Shown one piece after another: positions 27,493-37,299 of a DNA stretch of 64,000 nucleotides (positions are counted from its first letter, which is position 1; each line of letters starts with the position of its first letter). The notes beneath the pieces are model-generated. The model was not told the origin of the DNA. It saw nothing but the letters and a program-made list of their open reading frames with translations, and did not search any database. A program made the position numbers and the translations under genes. The DNA is from Paracoccus marinaquae (GTDB taxonomy: Bacteria; Pseudomonadota; Alphaproteobacteria; Rhodobacterales; Rhodobacteraceae): positions 124,001-188,000 of the forward strand of contig NZ_JAHKNG010000001.1 of NCBI RefSeq assembly GCF_018860165.1, read 5' to 3'.

Positions 27493-27516
27493 GTTGCGCG
27501 CTTTGCGGCGCGCAAC
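27493..27516. promoter_or_regulatory. Perfect 9-bp inverted repeat in the divergent region
   Basis: GTTGCGCGC (27493-27501) and GCGCGCAAC (27508-27516) with a 6-nt spacer, 62 nt before the nitronate monooxygenase start. No T-run follows on either strand, so it is not a typical terminator. It could be an operator or an RNA hairpin. Confidence 0.4.
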
Positions 27517-27562
27517 AGCGCGGCATCATCCCCGGAAGGCCAGCAATTGCCAGGTTTTCGGC

Positions 27563-27617
27563 CTCACAGCACGTACACGGGGCGGGCACCGGGCGTGCAC
27601 AGGCTGTACACCGCGTG
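27563..27617 (+). repeat. 11-nt phased repeat array, five degenerate units
   Basis: Five contiguous 11-mers: CTCACAGCACG, TACACGGGGCG, GGCACCGGGCG, TGCACAGGCTG, TACACCGCGTG. The shared pattern is NNCACNGNNYG. It lies 65-119 nt upstream of the exported nucleosidase gene, in a region with no convincing coding frame. A related array is at 46974-47017. Confidence 0.6.
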
Positions 27618-27681
27618 CGGGCGTTGCGTGTTGCGCGGCGTCGCCGCATGATGGCGGGACCGCCGTCACATGAGGTTCGCC

Positions 27682-28590
27682 ATGCCCGCCATCCGTCCGA
27701 TCACGCTTGCCGCCGCGATTGCCGGCCTTGCCACCGCCGCATGGGCGCAGGACCCTGCGGCGCGGCCGGTCATCGCCGTCATGTCGGCCTTTCCGCCCGA
27801 ATGGGTCGGTCTGCAAGCCGAGTTGCAGGACGCCCGGTCGCAAACCATCAACGGAGTCGAGTTCATCACCGGCCAGCTTGCGGGCAAGGATGTGGTGCTG
27901 TTCCTGTCGGGCGTGTCGATGGTGAACGCCGCCATGACCACGCAGCTGGCGCTGGATCGTTTCGATATCGGCGCGATCGTCTTTTCGGGCATTGCGGGCG
28001 GCGTCGATCCGTCGCTGAACATCGGCGATGTGGTCGTGGCCGGGCAATGGGGGCCGTATCTGGAAACCATCATGGCGCGCGAGACGGAGGGCCGGTTCGC
28101 GATTCCCGGCTTTCTGGAATCGCCCTTCCCGAATTACGGGATGATCTTCACCAGCGAAACCACCGTCGCCTCCGACCGGGGCGAACCCGAGGACCGCTTC
28201 TGGTTCCCGGTCGATCAGGGCCTGCTGGAGGTTGCGCGGGGCGTCGCCGCAAAAACCGATCTGGCCGCGTGCAACGGCGACAATGCCTGCCTGTCGCAGC
28301 CGCCGCAGATCGTTATCGGCGGCAATGGCGTGTCGGGGTCGGCTTTCGTCGATAATGCCGGCCTGCGCGAATGGATCTTCGGGACGTTTCAGGCGCAGGT
28401 GGTCGATATGGAAAGCGCCGCGGTGGCGCAGGTGGCCTGGGCCAATCAGGTGCCCTTCATCGCCTTCCGGTCGCTGTCGGATCTTGCTGGTGGCGGCGAG
28501 GGCGAGAACGAGATGGGCGTGTTCATGTCGCTGGCGGCGACGAATTCGGCCGAGGTGGTGAAGCTGTTCGTGGAGGCGCTGCCCGAGTGA
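27682..28590 (+). CDS. Exported phosphorylase/nucleosidase-family protein (MTAN-like)
   Basis: 302 residues with a signal peptide (hydrophobic about 5-20, AWAQ cleavage), so probably periplasmic. The body is a purine nucleoside phosphorylase/MTA-SAH nucleosidase fold: VIAVMSAFPPEWVGL, VLFLSGVSMVNAAMTTQLAL, IVFSGIAGGVDPSLNIGDVVV, and VVDMESAAVAQVA, where the Met-Glu pair contacts ribose. FRSLSD holds the likely catalytic Asp. A signal peptide is unusual, because MTA/SAH nucleosidases are normally cytosolic. The start at 27682 has a GAGG site; ATG 27670 is in frame and possible. Confidence 0.85.
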   Translation: MPAIRPITLAAAIAGLATAAWAQDPAARPVIAVMSAFPPEWVGLQAELQDARSQTINGVEFITGQLAGKDVVLFLSGVSMVNAAMTTQLALDRFDIGAIVFSGIAGGVDPSLNIGDVVVAGQWGPYLETIMARETEGRFAIPGFLESPFPNYGMIFTSETTVASDRGEPEDRFWFPVDQGLLEVARGVAAKTDLAACNGDNACLSQPPQIVIGGNGVSGSAFVDNAGLREWIFGTFQAQVVDMESAAVAQVAWANQVPFIAFRSLSDLAGGGEGENEMGVFMSLAATNSAEVVKLFVEALPE

Positions 28591-28616
28591 GGGATCATCA
28601 GGGGGCGGTCGGCAGG

Positions 28617-29261
28617 CTAGCGTGAGGCGCCCAGAAAGACCTTGATCAGTTCCCCGCCCAGGGTGCCGATCAGCCCGATGACGGCCACGGCGACCGCGGC
28701 AATCAGCGCGATCCGCGCCGTTCTGACCTCGACCGGGTGGGATGCGGTTTCGGCGCTGTCGTCGGCGATGAGGCGTCGGATTTCCGCCGTCTTCTCTTCG
28801 ACCCGGCTGCCGGCATCGGTCGGGCTCCGGCGCATCCGGTCCAGCATGGTGTCAAGGAAGGCAAGATCGGCGGAACGGCCCCGGGCCTGCCCGTCCCGCG
28901 ACAGGCCGGCGGCATAGGCGCGCAGCGCATAATGCAGCGGTTGGCGGCTGGTGGCCGGGCCGAAACCGGCGCGGGACAGGCGGTCCCATTCGGATTCGAC
29001 ATGGCGGCGATCATCGCCGGGGGCCACGGCAACGCGGCCCTGTTCGATCAGCAGCGAGGACAGGATACGGTCGATTTCACCGCCGCTGGCAAGCCGTATC
29101 GCCAGATCCCGGCTGTCCAGCAGGTCGGGTGCAACGCCCTGCCGCAGATCGGCCTCGAGCGCGCGGATCAACTGCTTGCGCGCCCCGCCCTGCGCGACCG
29201 GGTCGAGTTCGTCGAAGCCGCGATAGCGGGCCTCGAAATCGGCTTTGGCAAGGTGAGACAT
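28617..29261 (-). CDS. Hypothetical protein with C-terminal membrane anchor
   Basis: I do not recognise this 214-residue protein. The first about 170 residues are charged and mostly helical, with no signal peptide. A single hydrophobic helix (IALIAAVAVAVIGLIGTLGG) sits at the very C-terminus, followed by a short basic tail, so it may be tail-anchored with its bulk in the cytoplasm. The ATG at 29261 is preferred over a GTG 12 nt upstream. It follows clpB on the same strand after a gap of about 120 nt. Confidence 0.65.
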   Translation of the reverse strand: MSHLAKADFEARYRGFDELDPVAQGGARKQLIRALEADLRQGVAPDLLDSRDLAIRLASGGEIDRILSSLLIEQGRVAVAPGDDRRHVESEWDRLSRAGFGPATSRQPLHYALRAYAAGLSRDGQARGRSADLAFLDTMLDRMRRSPTDAGSRVEEKTAEIRRLIADDSAETASHPVEVRTARIALIAAVAVAVIGLIGTLGGELIKVFLGASR

Positions 29262-29380
29262 GGGATCGGCCACCGGCTATTTCGGCAAGCCTAGCACGAT
29301 CGACGGCCCCGCGTCAGTCGCGCCCGCCAGGCGCGCCGGCCCCCCCGGCAGGTGCTGGAGGGGCCGTTGTCATGGGCGTA

Positions 29381-32023
<2,643 letters not shown>

Positions 32024-32101
32024 CGATCTATGCTCCTTTCACTAGCCCCCGCGTCGCGGGCGCCCTGATGCGGCACGCCCCGGTCCGGGTCTTCGGTAGA
32101 G

Positions 32102-32129
32102 ATTTGGGGCATCGCGCGACACTTTCAAG
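32102..32129 (-). promoter_or_regulatory. Putative sigma-32 (RpoH) promoter of clpB
   Basis: On the minus strand CTTGAAA (32129-32123), 13 nt, then CCCCAAAT (32109-32102). This matches the heat-shock sigma consensus (CTTGAAA, CCCCATNT) well. It is correctly oriented and placed for clpB. Confidence 0.7.
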
Positions 32130-32181
32130 CGGTTATTTCCTGTGCCATAACGCCGCGATTGCGCGGCAGAAGGGGACAAGC

Positions 32182-32889
32182 ATGGACGAGCGGCTGATCG
32201 TGGCGCTGGATGTGCCGAACGCGCTGGCGGGGCTGGACCTCGCCGACAGGCTGGGCGATTCGGTCGGCTTCTACAAGATCGGGCTGGGGATGCTGACCGG
32301 CGGCGGGCTGGCGCTGGCCAACGAGCTGAAGCAGGAGCATGGCAAGCGCATCTTCCTGGACATGAAGCTGTTCGACATCGGCGCCACCATCGAGGCGGCG
32401 GTGCGCGGGATCGCAAAATACGATCTGGATTTCCTGACCGTGCATGGCGATCCGCATGTCGTGCGCGCCGCGCGCGAGGGGGCTGCGGGCAGCAACCTGA
32501 AGATCCTCGGCGTGACCATCCTGACCTCGCTGGAGCGCGCCGATCTGGATGCCGGGATGATCCGGGCGGGCGATCTTCACGAGATCACGGTCGAGCGCGC
32601 CGCCCGCGCCTTCGAGGCCGGGGCCGATGGCATCATCTGTTCGCCGCGCGAAGCCTCGGCCATTCGCGCGCTGCCGAATGCCGGGCTGATTGTGACCCCG
32701 GGGGTGCGGCCCGCCGGCGCCGATCTGGGCGATCAGAAGCGGGTCGAGACGCCGGCCAGCGCCATTGCCGCCGGCGCCGATCACATCGTCGTCGGCCGCC
32801 CGGTCTGGCAGGCCGCCGATCCGCGCGTCGCCGCCGAGGCGATCCTGGCCGAGATGGCCTCGCCGCAGGCGCAACGCCCGAACCATTGA
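32182..32889 (+). CDS. pyrF: Orotidine 5'-phosphate decarboxylase
   Basis: Last step of UMP synthesis: decarboxylates OMP. At 235 residues it is a typical length. The catalytic motif DMKLFDI gives Asp60, Lys62 and Asp65. Lys32 (FYKIGLG), TPGVRPAG near residue 172 and IVVGRPVWQA complete the phosphate site. The start follows AAGGGGAC. It is divergent from clpB, so the 158-nt gap holds both promoters. Confidence 0.97.
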   Translation: MDERLIVALDVPNALAGLDLADRLGDSVGFYKIGLGMLTGGGLALANELKQEHGKRIFLDMKLFDIGATIEAAVRGIAKYDLDFLTVHGDPHVVRAAREGAAGSNLKILGVTILTSLERADLDAGMIRAGDLHEITVERAARAFEAGADGIICSPREASAIRALPNAGLIVTPGVRPAGADLGDQKRVETPASAIAAGADHIVVGRPVWQAADPRVAAEAILAEMASPQAQRPNH

Positions 32890-32959
32890 GGTTTCGCGCA
32901 ACACGTTGACCCGGCAGGCCGATCGCGCCACCCTCCCGGCAGTTGAAGGAGGGCAGGGC

Positions 32960-33694
32960 ATGAACGATCCGCAGGGTATCCGCCAGAAGGCCGAGAACGA
33001 TCTGGTGCTGTCCTTCCTGGCCGTGCGCCGCGCCATCGGCACGCTGGGCTATTTCCTGCCGCTGGCGCTGCTGGCCTATGGGCTGTTCGCGCCGGGGGGC
33101 GTCCCTCTCAGCATGTCGGTGGCCTATTACTCGCCCATGCGCGAGGTCTTCGTGGGCACGCTTTGCGCGCAGGCGGTGTTTCTGTGGAGCTATGAGGGCT
33201 TTCGCCGCAACGCCGGCGAGATCGTCAGCGACAAGGCGACGGCGCGGGTGGCGGCGCTGGCGGCGCTGCTGATCGCGCTGGCGCCGACCAGTCCCGAAGG
33301 GCTGCTGCCGCCGGGGCAGGTCTTCGATCCGGCGCAGGATTGCACGCTGCTGCAATGCCGCCTCGGGGTGGCCCTGGCCGACCGGCTGCATCTGGTCGCG
33401 GCCGGGGTCTATTTCGCCGCGCTGGCGGTCTATTGCCTTGTCCTGTTCCGGCGCGGCAAGGTGGACAGCGACGAGAAATGGGCATCGAACCGCATCTATG
33501 CGGTCTGCGGCTGGCTGATCGTGGTCAGCATCGGGCTGATCGGGGTGCTGTTCGTGACCGGATGGGACGAGGCCCTGTTGCCCTTGCGGCCGATCTTCTG
33601 GCTGGAATTCATCGCCACCTTCGCCTTCGCCACCGGCTGGATGGTCAAGGGCGACGCCCTGCGCCCGCTGGTGCGCGGGATCGCCGGCCGCTAG
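32960..33694 (+). CDS. Hypothetical membrane protein
   Basis: An unrecognised 244-residue integral membrane protein with about six helices, including LGYFLPLALLAYGLFAPGG, ARVAALAALLIALAP, LVAAGVYFAALAVYCLVLF and IYAVCGWLIVVSIGLIGVLF. A periplasmic loop between the second and third helices holds two cysteines (AQDCTLLQCRL) that might pair. The start follows GAAGGAGG. It lies 70 nt after pyrF on the same strand and ends in a 4-nt overlap with the opposite-strand Nudix gene. Confidence 0.72.
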   Translation: MNDPQGIRQKAENDLVLSFLAVRRAIGTLGYFLPLALLAYGLFAPGGVPLSMSVAYYSPMREVFVGTLCAQAVFLWSYEGFRRNAGEIVSDKATARVAALAALLIALAPTSPEGLLPPGQVFDPAQDCTLLQCRLGVALADRLHLVAAGVYFAALAVYCLVLFRRGKVDSDEKWASNRIYAVCGWLIVVSIGLIGVLFVTGWDEALLPLRPIFWLEFIATFAFATGWMVKGDALRPLVRGIAGR

Positions 33695-34116
33695 AGCGCG
33701 GCGATCCAGGCCTTGAAATGCGGCACCGCGCGCGGATGGGCCATGAATTCCGCCAGCGGCATCATCCGCCAGGCCTGGCCCTCGTCGCCGAGGCGGATCG
33801 CGGCGATCTCGGCCGGCGTCAACTGGCCGGCAAAGAGCCACGAGATCATGCCGGGCCGCTGATGCGAGGGGAAGGCGCGTCCGCGAAGCCGGTCCGGGGG
33901 CAGGATCAGGCCGAATTCCTCGTGCAGTTCGCGCAGGGCGCAGGCGATCGGCGTCTCGGCCCCGTCGCGGCCGCCGCCGGGCAGGTCCCAATGGGCGGGG
34001 AAGGGGATGTGGTCGAAATCGTCGCGCAGGCAGGTCAGCAGCCGCGCGCCCTCGGTCAGCAGCAGCTTGGCGCCGTGAAAGGGCACATCCGCCGTCCTGC
34101 CCGCCGCTGCCGCCAT
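33691..34116 (-). CDS. Nudix hydrolase
   Basis: A 141-residue pyrophosphohydrolase with the Nudix box GGGRDGAETPIACALRELHE followed by EFGL, about residues 48-71. The substrate is not evident; it differs from rppH. Its start (34116) overlaps the stop of the NfeD-like gene by one base (TGATG), so it ends a run of three minus-strand genes: SPFH, NfeD, Nudix. Confidence 0.88.
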   Translation of the reverse strand: MAAAAGRTADVPFHGAKLLLTEGARLLTCLRDDFDHIPFPAHWDLPGGGRDGAETPIACALRELHEEFGLILPPDRLRGRAFPSHQRPGMISWLFAGQLTPAEIAAIRLGDEGQAWRMMPLAEFMAHPRAVPHFKAWIAAL

Positions 34117-34385
34117 CAGTCGTTGATGTCGCGGTCCCAGATGCGGACCTGACCCTTCTTCACGCCGGCGACGCGGCGCAGAAGATACCAGGCGAGGCCC
34201 GACAGAAGTGCCGTGGCGACCAGCGTCATCGGCAGCCCTGCCGACCACAGTCCGGTCAGCAGCAGGATCCCCATCAGCCCCACCGCCGCCGCCAGCCCCA
34301 TGAACACCCAGCCTGGCGCGAACAGTTCCAGGACCGCCAGAACGAGGGACAGGACGATCCACAGCCAGCCGTTCAGCCAGTTCAT
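34116..34385 (-). CDS. NfeD-like membrane protein, short form
   Basis: 89 residues with two or three hydrophobic helices (LWIVLSLVLAVLELFAPG, VFMGLAAAVGLMGILLLTG, PMTLVATALLSGLAWYLLR) and a short basic tail. This matches the membrane part of NfeD proteins, which pair with SPFH/stomatin proteins in gene neighbourhoods. Here the SPFH gene is directly upstream with a 4-nt overlap (34382-34385). The usual C-terminal OB-fold is missing or truncated. Confidence 0.8.
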   Translation of the reverse strand: MNWLNGWLWIVLSLVLAVLELFAPGWVFMGLAAAVGLMGILLLTGLWSAGLPMTLVATALLSGLAWYLLRRVAGVKKGQVRIWDRDIND

Positions 34386-35281
34386 GGCGCCCGCCCCTTC
34401 AGCAGGCTGAAGGCATCGGCAAAGGCATCCAGCGCGGCGGCCGGCAGGATCACCGTCTGCCTGCCCGCGCCCTGGCCGACCTCGACCAGCGCCTCGACCT
34501 GCTTCATCGCCACCTGGTACTGCGCCGCCTCGAGCCCGTTCTTGGAGATGGCCTGGGCGATGGCCTCGGTCGCATAGGCCTCGGCCTCGGCCAGCACGCG
34601 TTTGGCCTTGGCCTGCTGCTCGGCGGCATAAAGCTCGCCATCGGCGGCCAGTTCGACCGCGCGGCGCTTGCCCTCGGCCTCGGTGACCAGCGCGCGGCGG
34701 GCGCGCTCGGCGTTCAGCTGTTGCAGCATGGCGGCGCGGGTGGCGTCGTCGAGGTTCACGTCGAGGATTTCCGCCCGCGTCACCTCGATGCCCCAGTCAT
34801 CGACGACATTGGCCAGCGATTCGCGGATCCGTTCGATCAGCTGCGCGCGGTTCGACTGCACCTGATCCAGTTCCATCGTCCCGATCTCGGAGCGGACGAT
34901 GCCGGCGACGGTAGTGGCGATGGCCGCGTCGATGTCGCGGATCCGGTAGACGGTCTTTTCCGGCTCGATGATGCGGTAGAAGACCGAGGTCTCGACCTGC
35001 ACCAGCACGTTGTCGGCGGTGATCGCGTCCTGCCGGTTGGTCGGCAACTGCCGTTCGAGGATAGAGATCTTGTGCGCCACCCGGTCGAGGAAGGGCATGA
35101 TGAAATTGATCCCCGGCCCCAGCACGGCGCGCAGCCGGCCAAAGCGTTCGACCACGAATTTTTCCGATTGCGGCACGATCCGCACCGCCCAGCTGACGGT
35201 GAGGAAAATCACCACGGCCAGAACGATCAGGGCGATGTTCTGGCCGATCAGGTCGCCGATCCCGCCGGTTAGGTTCTGCAT
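34382..35281 (-). CDS. SPFH/Band 7 (stomatin-like) membrane protein
   Basis: A 299-residue protein with an N-terminal helix (LIVLAVVIFLTVSWAVRI), then the SPFH domain. Motifs include VPQSEKFVVERFGRL, GINFIMPFLDRV, VQVETSVFYRIIEPEKTVY and DDWGIEVTRAEILDVNLDD. A long Ala/Glu/Lys coiled region (about 180-245) is typical of oligomerisation in QmcA/stomatin proteins. It may organise membrane microdomains or modulate proteases; the role is not settled. It is followed by its NfeD-like partner. Confidence 0.92.
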   Translation of the reverse strand: MQNLTGGIGDLIGQNIALIVLAVVIFLTVSWAVRIVPQSEKFVVERFGRLRAVLGPGINFIMPFLDRVAHKISILERQLPTNRQDAITADNVLVQVETSVFYRIIEPEKTVYRIRDIDAAIATTVAGIVRSEIGTMELDQVQSNRAQLIERIRESLANVVDDWGIEVTRAEILDVNLDDATRAAMLQQLNAERARRALVTEAEGKRRAVELAADGELYAAEQQAKAKRVLAEAEAYATEAIAQAISKNGLEAAQYQVAMKQVEALVEVGQGAGRQTVILPAAALDAFADAFSLLKGRAP

Positions 35282-35299
35282 CCTTGCTGCTCCTTCAGG

Positions 35300-36169
35300 C
35301 TATTCCGCCGCGATGCCGCCAAGATCGGCCGCCCCGTCCGCCTCGAGCGCCGCCAGACGCCGGATCACCCGGGCGATGCGGGCGGCGAAGTCGTCAAATC
35401 CCGGATGCGGCGTGATCGTGGCCTCGTCCATGTAAAGGGCGCGGTCGATTTCCAGCTGGACCACATGGATGTTCTGTCCCGGCCGGCCATAGGCCGAGCA
35501 GATATAGGCGCCCGAGAAGGGCGAGTTGCGGCGGATGCGCCAGCCCTCGGCCTCGACCGCGCCGGTCACCGCGTCCGAGACCCGCGCCGCCGCCGACAGC
35601 CCGTGGCGGTTGCCCAGCACCATGTCGGTGCGCGGCCCGGTCAGATGCGTCAGCGCGTCATGCGGCATCGAATGCATGTCGATCAGGATGGCCTGCCCGA
35701 ATCGGGTCCGGGCCTCGGTGATCAGGGCGGACAGCGCCTGGTGATAGGGGCGCCAGTAGGCGGCGATGCGGCGATCCGCCTCGCCGCGCTCGATCAGGCG
35801 GTTGTGGATCGGGCGCCCCTGCGAGACGACGCGGGGGATCACGCCCAGCCCGGCCAGGGTGCGCTGGTTCAGCGGATGGCGGGGTACGCCGCGCACCACG
35901 AGGGGGTCGATCTCGTCCGGGCCGCGGTTCAGGTCGACCACGCAGCGCGGCACCTGCGCGGTCAGCGTCACCGCGCCGAATTCGGGGGCGCAGGAAATCA
36001 GCCGGTCGACAAAGGCATCCTCGGACGAGCGCAGCGCCGTCATCGGCAGGTCGGTCGTCTGCAGGAACCAGTTGGGATAGGTGCAGCCGGAATGCGGCGA
36101 CGCGAAGATGACGCCGCTGATCCAGTGGTCGGGACGGGTGATCGATACGGGCAGGTCAGACGCAGTCAA
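35300..36169 (-). CDS. N-formylglutamate amidohydrolase family protein
   Basis: A 289-residue FGase-family enzyme. Motifs include FASPHSGCTYP near the N-terminus, CVVDLNRGPDEIDPLV, and ILIDMHSMPHD, which contributes putative metal ligands. The family releases formate from N-formylglutamate in one histidine-degradation route, but no hut genes are nearby, so another N-acyl amino acid is possible. It lies 18 nt upstream of the SPFH gene. Confidence 0.87.
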   Translation of the reverse strand: MTASDLPVSITRPDHWISGVIFASPHSGCTYPNWFLQTTDLPMTALRSSEDAFVDRLISCAPEFGAVTLTAQVPRCVVDLNRGPDEIDPLVVRGVPRHPLNQRTLAGLGVIPRVVSQGRPIHNRLIERGEADRRIAAYWRPYHQALSALITEARTRFGQAILIDMHSMPHDALTHLTGPRTDMVLGNRHGLSAAARVSDAVTGAVEAEGWRIRRNSPFSGAYICSAYGRPGQNIHVVQLEIDRALYMDEATITPHPGFDDFAARIARVIRRLAALEADGAADLGGIAAE

Positions 36170-36233
36170 GGCAGGGCTCCGGGCGCCGGAAATCCTCTAT
36201 TTATAGACATAAAGAATGCCTTGCCGATAGGTC

Positions 36234-36262
36234 TTGAATCCCCTGCGAGGCAGCTATATAGA
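36234..36262 (+). promoter_or_regulatory. Putative promoter of tRNA-Val
   Basis: TTGAAT (36234-36239), a 17-nt spacer, and TATAGA (36257-36262), 63 nt before the tRNA. The spacing is ideal. Confidence 0.5.
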
Positions 36263-36325
36263 CACGCGGACCGAAGGTGGCTCGGCCTGGTTTCCCCGTG
36301 AAACCGGACGGAATCACCGAAGGTG

Positions 36326-36400
36326 GGGCGGTTAGCTCAGCGGTAGAGCACTACGTTGACATCGTAGTGGCCACTGGTTCGATCCCAGTACCGCCCACCA
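36326..36400 (+). tRNA. tRNA-Val (anticodon GAC)
   Basis: A full cloverleaf of 75 nt. Acceptor arm GGGCGGT pairs with ACCGCCC and ends in encoded ACCA. The D arm is in TTAGCTCAGCGGTAGAGC, the anticodon stem is CTACG/CGTAG with loop TTGACAT (GAC at 36358-36360), and the T arm is CTGG-TTCGATC-CCAG. It reads GUC/GUU valine codons. Confidence 0.97.
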
Positions 36401-36481
36401 TTATTTCGCCGCCCCCGGCTCAGGCGTCGGGGGCATTTCGTTTTCCAGGCGGCCCGCGAGCCGCGACGATGGAGAAGACCG

Positions 36482-36607
36482 ATGAAGGTTCGCAACTCGC
36501 TCCGCTCGCTCAAGAGCCGGCACCGCGACTGCCAGGTCGTGCGCCGCAAGGGCCGGATCTATGTGATCAACAAGACCAACCGCCGCTTCAAGGCCCGTCA
36601 GGGCTGA
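36482..36607 (+). CDS. rpmJ: 50S ribosomal protein L36 (zinc-free type)
   Basis: A 41-residue basic protein ([16 protein letters not shown]..., ending in NRRFKARQG), clearly bL36. It is of the type lacking the zinc ribbon: only one cysteine is present (Cys17 in RDCQVV) and the usual C-C-C-H set is gone, as in alphaproteobacteria and the E. coli YkgO paralogue. A GGAG site precedes the ATG and a strong terminator follows. Confidence 0.95.
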   Translation: MKVRNSLRSLKSRHRDCQVVRRKGRIYVINKTNRRFKARQG

Positions 36608-36639
36608 GCCGCAGGCGGGATCACCGCGAAGACGAAATC

Positions 36640-36664
36640 ACCCGCCCTTGCCGGCGGGTTTTTT
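36640..36664 (+). terminator. Rho-independent terminator after rpmJ
   Basis: Stem CCCGCC (36641-36646) with GGCGGG (36653-36658), extended by an A-T pair, a 6-nt loop, then six T (36659-36664). It lies 33 nt after the rpmJ stop. Confidence 0.85.
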
Positions 36665-36702
36665 CATGGCCGGGTCGGGGCCGGACGGGGGGCGTGGTAG
36701 GG

Positions 36703-37206
36703 ATGATCATTCGCAGCCATCAGGACGACCGGGCGCGGTCCACGGCGGTCTATTCGGAATGCGGGGCCTATCGCTATGCGCTGACGCGTGAATGGGGCAA
36801 GGGGGCACGGCTGCTGTTCGTGATGCTGAACCCCTCGACCGCGGATGAGCGCCGCAACGATCCCACCATCGAGCGCTGCGAGAGGCGGGCCCGGGCGATG
36901 GGCTGTGGTGCGATGCGGATCGCCAATATCTTCGCCTTTCGGGCGACCGATCCGCGTGTGCTGACATCGGCCCCGGCCCCGGTCGGGCCGGCAAATGACG
37001 CGGTTCTGGCCGGGGCCGCGGACTGGGCCGATGACGTGCTGTGCGCCTGGGGGGTGCATGGAACGCATCTGGGGCGCGGCGCCGAGGTCGAGGCTATGCT
37101 GCGACAGGACAATCACAGATTGTGGCATCTTGGCCTCACACGCGCAGGAATGCCCCGCCATCCCCTTTACATCGGCTATGCGATTCTGCCATGTCGCTGG
37201 TATTAA
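36703..37206 (+). CDS. DUF1643-family protein
   Basis: A 167-residue cytoplasmic protein with the DUF1643 signature RLLFVMLNPSTADERRNDPTIERC and later ANIFAFRATDP. The biochemical function of the family is not established. The start at 36703 is chosen because it directly precedes the conserved domain; the frame is open further upstream but runs through the terminator and rpmJ region. The ribosome site is weak (GGTAGGG). Confidence 0.82.
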   Translation: MIIRSHQDDRARSTAVYSECGAYRYALTREWGKGARLLFVMLNPSTADERRNDPTIERCERRARAMGCGAMRIANIFAFRATDPRVLTSAPAPVGPANDAVLAGAADWADDVLCAWGVHGTHLGRGAEVEAMLRQDNHRLWHLGLTRAGMPRHPLYIGYAILPCRWY

Positions 37207-37299
37207 CTGTTTCTTAAGATAGCATTTCATCCTTCGCCCCGGCAGGCGCTATACTGTCAGCGGGTTCGGCCCTCCTCGCCGTGGTTCAGGGGTTTTGTC

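Noticed and set aside
29262..29380. Terminator after clpB
   Set aside because: A GGCCCC/GGGGCC pairing exists but the loop is long and no T-run follows on the minus strand.
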